The translations under genes were made by a program, and so were the position numbers. From Deltaproteobacteria bacterium (GTDB lineage: Bacteria > Myxococcota_A > UBA9160 > UBA6930), in contig JAJDAP010000028.1 in NCBI GenBank assembly GCA_029261795.1, positions 1-55,471 on the forward strand: a stretch of DNA of 55,471 bases, given 5' to 3'. Of this stretch, positions 50,632-55,471 are shown in pieces. Within the stretch, counting starts at the first letter, position 1. Each line of letters begins with the position of its first letter. The notes beneath the pieces were generated by a model. The model saw nothing but the letters and a program-made list of their open reading frames with translations. It made no database searches and was not told the origin of the DNA.

Positions 50632-50754
50632 GGGTCGAGTGTACCGTTCGAGCCCGAGGACCCTCCGAGAAGCAGAAGGCCGATGCGATCCAGCGAGTTG
50701 CACAAGCCCCATCGGCGCGGCAGGCGGTACCCTCCACCCGCGGAGGACGACACC

Positions 50755-52359
50755 ATGACGAACGGCGCGCGGCGCAGCATCTGGGCCTGGGGACTCGAGT
50801 CCGACGAGCCCAGCCAGGCGGAGCGAATCGGCTTCGCCAAGGCACTCTCCGAGCAGTGGGGGCGGGATCTCCCGGTCCCGGAGGCCGTACCGCTCTCGGC
50901 GGTAGAGCTACGCCGCCCACGCATCGAGCCCAGCGACGCACTTCGGCCCTTCTGTGCGCAGGATCCCTTCGAACGCGCCTTCCACACCTACGGCAGCCAC
51001 TTCACCGAACGGCTGCGAGCCTTCCGCGGCGAGTTCCCGCACCCGCCCGACCTCGTGGCCCATCCGCGCGACGAGGACGAGCTGGAGCGGGTGCTGTCCT
51101 TCTGTACGGATCGCGGTTGTCGAGCCGTGCCCTGGGGCGGCGGTTCTTCCGTGGTCTACGGCCTGTCCGTTCCCGAGGACGACACCCCCTGCGTGACGAT
51201 CGACCTCGATCGCTTCGATCGGGTGCTCGAGCTGGACGAGACCTCGCGGGCCGCGCGCATCCAGGCGGGCGTATTGGGCCCGGCACTCGAGAACCAACTG
51301 CGGCCCAGCGGACACACCCTGCGCCACTTCCCCCAGAGTTTCGACTGGTCGACGTTAGGCGGCTGGATCGCGACCCGCTCCGGCGGACACTATGCGACGA
51401 ACCACACCCACATCGACGACTTCGTCGAGTCCGTGCGCATGCTGACGCCTTCGGGCTGGTGGGAGTCGCGGCGGCTCCCGGGCAGTGGGGCCGGGCCGAG
51501 CCCGGACCGCCTGGCCATCGGATCGGAAGGGATCTTGGGCGTGATCACCGAAGCGTGGATGCGCATCCAACGCCGCCCACGCTTTCGCGCCACGGCCAGC
51601 CCGCGCTTCGACCGTTGGGAGGCGGGGGCGGAAGCAGCCCGTCACATTGCCCAGGCCAAGCTCTGGCCGGCGAACCTGCGGCTGCTCGACCCCGGCGAGG
51701 CGAAGAACGCCGGGCTGGACGGGAGCCAGGCCCTCTTGATCGTGGGCTTCGAATCGGCCGAGCTTCCCCAGGACGGGAACATCGGCCAGGCCGTCGCGAT
51801 CGCCCGGGAGTCCGGCGGCCAGATCGGCGACGAGGAGATCCGGGTCTCCGATTCCAGCGAGAAGACCACGGGCCGCGAAGGCGCGGCCGGCGCCTGGCGC
51901 AGCGCCTTCATCGGCGTCGGCAAGGGCATGAACCTGACCACGGGCCTCGGCCTGATCGCGGACACGTTCGAGACCTCCATCACCTGGGACCGCTGGCCCG
52001 AGTTCGACCGCAGCGTACGCGCCAAAGTGGAGAAGACCCTGGCCGAGGTCGCTGGCGGCGGCTCCCTCTCCTGCCGCTTCACCCACGTCTACCCGGACGG
52101 GCCGGCCCCCTACTACACGTTCTCGACCCGCGGCCGGCCCGGCGCCGAGATCGAGCAGTGGCAGGCGATCAAGGCCGCCGCCACCGACGCCGTGATCGCA
52201 GCCGGCGGCACCAGCACCCACCACCACGCCGTCGGCCGCATGCACCGCGACGGCTACGACCGCCAGCGCCCCGAACTGTTCGCACGGGTTCTGCGCGCGG
52301 CCAAACGGGAACTCGACCCGGCTGGGATGCTCAACCCCGGGGTGTTGATCGACCCTTGA
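50755..52359 (+). CDS. FAD-binding oxidase, alkyl-DHAP-synthase-like
   Basis: This protein has 534 aa from the ATG at 50755 (GGAGG eight bases upstream). The PP-loop FAD-binding domain has DLVAHPRDEDELERVLSFCTDRG and VPWGGGSSVVYG, then STLGGWIATRSGGHYATNHTHIDDFVESVRMLTPSG and LAIGSEGILGVITEAWMRI. The C-terminal cap domain contains GGTSTHHHAVGRMHRDGY with the triple His seen in alkyl-dihydroxyacetonephosphate synthases, and ends in LDPAGMLNPGVL. Such enzymes make ether lipids in eukaryotes; bacterial homologues occur where ether lipids or glycolate-like oxidation are used. Ether-lipid synthesis would be notable in this organism but is unproven. Confidence 0.85.
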   Translation: MTNGARRSIWAWGLESDEPSQAERIGFAKALSEQWGRDLPVPEAVPLSAVELRRPRIEPSDALRPFCAQDPFERAFHTYGSHFTERLRAFRGEFPHPPDLVAHPRDEDELERVLSFCTDRGCRAVPWGGGSSVVYGLSVPEDDTPCVTIDLDRFDRVLELDETSRAARIQAGVLGPALENQLRPSGHTLRHFPQSFDWSTLGGWIATRSGGHYATNHTHIDDFVESVRMLTPSGWWESRRLPGSGAGPSPDRLAIGSEGILGVITEAWMRIQRRPRFRATASPRFDRWEAGAEAARHIAQAKLWPANLRLLDPGEAKNAGLDGSQALLIVGFESAELPQDGNIGQAVAIARESGGQIGDEEIRVSDSSEKTTGREGAAGAWRSAFIGVGKGMNLTTGLGLIADTFETSITWDRWPEFDRSVRAKVEKTLAEVAGGGSLSCRFTHVYPDGPAPYYTFSTRGRPGAEIEQWQAIKAAATDAVIAAGGTSTHHHAVGRMHRDGYDRQRPELFARVLRAAKRELDPAGMLNPGVLIDP

Positions 52360-52397
52360 TGCTCAGGCGGCGGCGGGCGTTCCCTCTTCGAGGAACC

Positions 52398-52480
52398 GCC
52401 CGCCGAGGGCTTTGGAGAGGTAGGACATAACGCCTGTACTCCGACCTTGGGCCGGAACGCAGCCTGTACTTCCGATCCGC
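52398..52480. repeat. 83-bp direct repeat, copy 1
   Basis: The sequence matches 53618-53700 at 82 of 83 positions (single G/T difference at 52474). It contains two internal sub-repeats, GCCTGTACTCCGA and GCCTGTACTTCCGA. It lies downstream of the PEP-CTERM gene. Confidence 0.85.
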
Positions 52481-52575
52481 CCGCTGCCTTCAGCCGCATG
52501 GGTCTCTCCTCCTGCTTCGCTCGATCGACGCCGAGGTCGCTCGAGGTAGAGAACGGGTGCCGTCGGGGGGAGGGT

Positions 52576-53490
52576 TCAGGCGCTCGTCGGTCCCGGGCGC
52601 GCCCCGCCGTGGGCTCGGCGACGAAGGGCCAGCGCGGCTCCGGCCGTCGCCAGCACCGCGGCAAGTGAGGGCTCGGGCAGCATCACCGAGACCGTGACCG
52701 CGGGATCCAGGCTGGCGAGGGCGAACTCGAGGTTCGCGCCGCTCCCGGTGTAGCCGGTGAGCACGCCCTGGTTCAGGTCGATGAAATCGCCGGCCACTCC
52801 GCCGCCGCTGAGGTTCGCCGACAGGCCGTATTCGATCCCGAAGTAGCTGCCACCGATGGCGCCTCCCACCAGGTCGATCTCCACGATCCCCTGAACGAGG
52901 GTCAGATCACCCGTGGTCGAAATCATGAGCCCCGACAGATCGGCGCTCGGGCTCCCGAAGCACGAGACCGATGCCCCGGACGAGCCGGCACAGTCGAAGG
53001 ACCCGAAGAAGTCGGTGACGGCCCCGCTCGGGTCGTTTCCCGTGAACGACACCGACTGCGTCCCGAAGCTCGAAACTCCCCCGGGGAGCCCGAAGCTCCA
53101 GTCGACCAGGATACTGGCTCGCAGATCGAATGGGCCCGTCGCACCGCCCGTGGTGGAGATGTCGAAGGCCAGGATGCTGTTGGCGAAGCTCCGGGCTTCC
53201 ACGGTCTGGGAGGTCGAGCCCGTGAGCTGGATCGAAGCCCCTGCGACGATTGGAAACGGGCGGGGGCCAGCCTGGATGTCGACGAACGCCCCGACCACTC
53301 CATTGGACCCGAGATCATCGAAGACCTCGCTGCGCGGCGTGGTGTCCTGCTGCGGATCCTCCGCCACCAGGACGAAGTCGACGAAGATGCGGCCATCGGT
53401 CACGCCCAGCGCCGTCGCCAGGGCCGGTGAGGCGATGAGTAGTACCGAGGCAGCAACAGCGAGGCCGGCGACCGGTTTGGAGTGAAGCAC
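52576..53490 (-). CDS. PEP-CTERM sorting domain protein
   Basis: This protein has 304 aa from GTG 53490 (AGGGG about seven bases upstream). A signal peptide (VAGLAVAASVLLIASPALA) leads to a beta-rich ectodomain with no known enzyme motif and two cysteines (FDCAGSSGASVSCFG) probably forming a disulfide. The C-terminus is LPEPSLAAVLATAGAALALRRR, a PEP motif, a membrane helix and an Arg cluster, i.e. an exosortase sorting signal. It is the second PEP-CTERM protein in the window. The gene is flanked on both sides by the same 83-bp direct repeat. Confidence 0.85.
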   Translation of the reverse strand: MLHSKPVAGLAVAASVLLIASPALATALGVTDGRIFVDFVLVAEDPQQDTTPRSEVFDDLGSNGVVGAFVDIQAGPRPFPIVAGASIQLTGSTSQTVEARSFANSILAFDISTTGGATGPFDLRASILVDWSFGLPGGVSSFGTQSVSFTGNDPSGAVTDFFGSFDCAGSSGASVSCFGSPSADLSGLMISTTGDLTLVQGIVEIDLVGGAIGGSYFGIEYGLSANLSGGGVAGDFIDLNQGVLTGYTGSGANLEFALASLDPAVTVSVMLPEPSLAAVLATAGAALALRRRAHGGARPGPTSA

Positions 53491-53923
53491 GGGGGAACCC
53501 CTTTCTCGGGAATGGCTACAAAGGTCAAGTAGGGATTCTGCACCCACCGGTGTCAGGGTTCCTGGCTTCCGGCGGCCCCCTTCGTCCCACGGGGAAGCTG
53601 GCTCTCGCGGTTCGAGAGCCCGCCGAGGGCTTTGGAGAGGTAGGACATAACGCCTGTACTCCGACCTTGGGCCGGAACGCAGCCTGTACTTCCTATCCGC
53701 GGCGAGACGCTGATGGTGGACGGTGGTGTTTCCCGTTACAGATCGAATCAGGCGTTGGACTCGTCTGACTTCGCTCGCCGAGACGAAAGAGGACCCGACT
53801 GGTGAGACTTCCAGGCGGGAACCGCGCGCTGCACGTCCCCCTCGGGCGCACGCCTGGCCGGGCGCAGGCCGGAATGGAAATCTAGTCTTGGGTGACCTCG
53901 ACCCCGTCGCCCGAGTCTCGCCA
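53491..53923. other. Intergenic region with the second 83-bp repeat
   Basis: The region between the PEP-CTERM gene and the APH/kinase gene holds the second copy of the 83-bp repeat and the promoters of both divergent genes. No other gene or RNA is seen. Confidence 0.5.
53618..53700. repeat. 83-bp direct repeat, copy 2
   Basis: Same orientation as copy 1, 1,220 bases further on, upstream of the PEP-CTERM gene. Only one mismatch separates the copies, so they are recent, homogenised or under constraint. Confidence 0.85.
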
Positions 53924-55471
53924 GTGGAACCCCTACCCGAAACACTCGTTCGTGACCTGAAGAATCCTCGGGCGCATCCGGAAGATCCGGCGGCGAAGGA
54001 CGGCATCGAATGGGTGCAGACGCATCTCTCCCACGTGTTCCTCAGCCCGGCGCGCGCCGTGAAGATCCGGAAGGCGGTCGATCTGGGCTTCGTCGACTTC
54101 GGCGCCCGCGACGCGCGCAATCGGGATTGCGTTCACGAACTCCTGTTGAATCGTCGACTCGCACCGGACATCTACCTGGGCATCGCTCCACTCGTGCACG
54201 GTGCAACCGGTTGGCAGCTCGGTCCTGTCGGAGACGCGCTCTCCGGCGACCGTGAACACGCCGTCGTGATGCGGCGGCTTCCCGACGGCGCCGACGCCCT
54301 CGCGCGGCTCCGCGCCGGGCGGCTCGCCGACCGCGAACTCGAAGCCGCGGCCGAAGTCCTGGCGTCCTTCCACGCTTCGCACCCGCTCGCCGGGGAGGCC
54401 ACGACGCCGAGCTGGCGGGAACGAGTGGACGCGCCGATGCAGGCCAGCATCGGGAGCTTGCGCCAGAGCGGCGTCGTCTCGAATGATTCGATCGACACGG
54501 TCGAATCGGGCTGGCGTCGCGTCCTCGACCTCCGCCGCCACGAGTTCGATCGGCGCGCCACGCGGCTCGTCGACGGGCACGGCGATGTGCGACTCGAGCA
54601 CGTCTGGTTCGAGACCGACGCTGGCCCGCCGATCTTCATCGATTGCGTCGAGTTCGACCCCGCACTCCGCCAGATCGACCCGGCCTCGGAGGTGGCATTC
54701 CTGGCCATGGACCTGCGCCATCGAAACCGGGCCGATCTCGCAGAACACTTCCTGGCGAGCTACGCGGCTGCGAGCGACGACTTCGGACTCTATTCCGTCG
54801 TGGATCCGTACATCGCCTACCGTGCCACCGTCAGAGCCAAGGTGGCTGCGCTGGCGGTGCTGGATTCGGGGATCGATCCGGCCCAGCGGAGCGCCGCCGC
54901 CGCGACGGCCAACGCCTACCTGGACCTCGCGCGGGAGGCGCTTCGTCCCGAGGAGCCGGGACGTGTGGTCGCCGTGTGCGGGACGGTCGGCACGGGGAAG
55001 AGCACGGCAGCGCGGCGTTTGGCTCGCGCGCTCGGAGATGGCGTGGTCGTCTCGACCGATCGCGTTCGTAAGCAGGTGTCCGCTGCGGGCGATGAGGATC
55101 GTTATGCGCCCGCCAACGTGGAGCGGGTGTACGAGGCGATACTGGAGCGCGCCGAAGCGCCGGTTCGGACGGGACGAACGGTGATCCTGGATGCGACGTT
55201 CTCCCGCCGAAGCAGCCGAAGCCACGCCGCGGCCTGGGCGCGAGCGTCGGGTTCGGAGGCCTGGCTCGTCCACGTGGACTGTCCGCGCGAGATCGCGCGC
55301 GAACGGTTGCGGCTGCGCAAGGCCCGGGGCGACGACGCCTCGGAAGCGGGCCCTGAACGCCTGGAGGCGAGTCGGGCGGCGTTCGAAGCGCCCACCGATT
55401 GGCCCGAAGCGCACCGGATCGAGCTGGATTCCACGGATCCGGACCGCTTCGCGTCCGCGATCGAGGGCGCC
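53924..55471 (+). CDS. Bifunctional aminoglycoside-phosphotransferase-like / P-loop kinase protein (partial)
   Basis: The gene is open to the end of the window; 516 codons are present. Start is placed at GTG 53924 because family homology begins with EPLPETLVRDLKNPRAHPED; TTG 53888 is an alternative. Residues about 20-330 are an APH-like kinase fold: QTHLSHVFLSPARAVKIRKAVDLGFVDF, VVMRRLPDGADAL, LVDGHGDVRLEHVWF (catalytic loop) and IDCVEFDP (DFG-equivalent). Residues about 345-510 are an AAA_33 kinase with Walker A GTVGTGKST at 353-361, TDRVRKQ and VILDATFSRRSSR. This fusion is a known but uncharacterised family. The target of phosphorylation is unknown. Confidence 0.87.
   Translation, partial: MEPLPETLVRDLKNPRAHPEDPAAKDGIEWVQTHLSHVFLSPARAVKIRKAVDLGFVDFGARDARNRDCVHELLLNRRLAPDIYLGIAPLVHGATGWQLGPVGDALSGDREHAVVMRRLPDGADALARLRAGRLADRELEAAAEVLASFHASHPLAGEATTPSWRERVDAPMQASIGSLRQSGVVSNDSIDTVESGWRRVLDLRRHEFDRRATRLVDGHGDVRLEHVWFETDAGPPIFIDCVEFDPALRQIDPASEVAFLAMDLRHRNRADLAEHFLASYAAASDDFGLYSVVDPYIAYRATVRAKVAALAVLDSGIDPAQRSAAAATANAYLDLAREALRPEEPGRVVAVCGTVGTGKSTAARRLARALGDGVVVSTDRVRKQVSAAGDEDRYAPANVERVYEAILERAEAPVRTGRTVILDATFSRRSSRSHAAAWARASGSEAWLVHVDCPREIARERLRLRKARGDDASEAGPERLEASRAAFEAPTDWPEAHRIELDSTDPDRFASAIEGA

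Noticed and set aside
53933..55414. Long open frame on the minus strand opposite the APH/kinase gene
   Set aside because: The plus-strand frame carries clear APH and Walker A motifs and is open to the window end; the antisense frame is arginine-rich without domains.
1..55471. CRISPR arrays, rRNA genes, prophage structural genes
   Set aside because: No regularly spaced repeats, rRNA-like stretches or phage head/tail proteins were seen anywhere in the window.

Overview
This is a high-GC (roughly two thirds GC by eye), densely coded Gram-negative chromosome segment. PEP-CTERM sorting signals, a ydbH-ynbE-ydbL outer-membrane homeostasis operon, many c-type cytochromes, FecR and CHASE2/HD-GYP proteins and a large share of SDR, LLM, Rieske and acyl-CoA-dehydrogenase-like enzymes suggest a lineage formerly grouped with the Deltaproteobacteria (Myxococcota- or Binatota-like). 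There is no rRNA or tRNA gene to fix the taxonomy.

Layout. 1-7.3 kb: a flavin-dependent monooxygenase, a serine hydrolase, an isoprenylcysteine-methyltransferase-like membrane protein, a P-loop kinase fused to a HAD domain, an SseB-like protein, two small membrane proteins and a secreted protein. 7.4-12.3 kb: a four-ORF minus-strand operon (CHASE2, HD-GYP, TPR/beta-barrel, FecR). The CHASE2 and HD-GYP parts look like one sensor split by a frameshift, with a hairpin and an ideal ribosome binding site at the break. 12.6-18.8 kb: a CBS protein, a frameshifted GT51 penicillin-binding protein, a membrane/cytochrome/PQQ-dehydrogenase fusion and a small membrane protein. 19.3-23.7 kb: a catabolic cluster (PhyH dioxygenase, KshA-like Rieske oxygenase, HsaA-like flavin monooxygenase, amidohydrolase) behind an unusually AT-rich promoter region.

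23.8-34.0 kb is the most coherent system: an OB-fold protein and a cytochrome c4, then a sigma-54-type promoter and eight co-directional genes. These encode two NHL beta-propeller lipoproteins, 4-heme, 3-heme, 3-heme and 12-heme cytochromes, a 652-residue outer-membrane barrel and a tandem cytochrome c'. I count about 26 heme sites including the c4. This looks like a trans-outer-membrane electron conduit. 34.1-38.7 kb is an island: an integrase C-terminus and an IS91-type transposase N-terminus bracket a 1,139-residue glycine-rich PEP-CTERM protein flanked by paired direct repeats. 38.7-42.0 kb: two SDRs, an AhpD-like protein and an epimerase. 42.4-42.7 kb: IS30 and IS3 remnants.

42.9-47.5 kb: a DUF6713-like membrane protein, a ketopantoate-reductase-like enzyme, a membrane protein, an exported RidA, a Tat-type membrane dipeptidase, and a thioredoxin-fold gene with an in-frame UGA and a matching bacterial SECIS hairpin, i.e. 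a candidate selenoprotein. 47.6-50.6 kb: ydbL, ynbE and ydbH. 50.8-55.5 kb: an alkyl-DHAP-synthase-like flavoprotein, a PEP-CTERM protein flanked by 83-bp direct repeats, and an APH/kinase fusion running off the window.

Three loci (CHASE2/HD-GYP, GT51 and possibly the selenoprotein 5' end) show single-base frame breaks with otherwise intact motifs. Consensus errors in the assembly therefore compete with biological explanations there.
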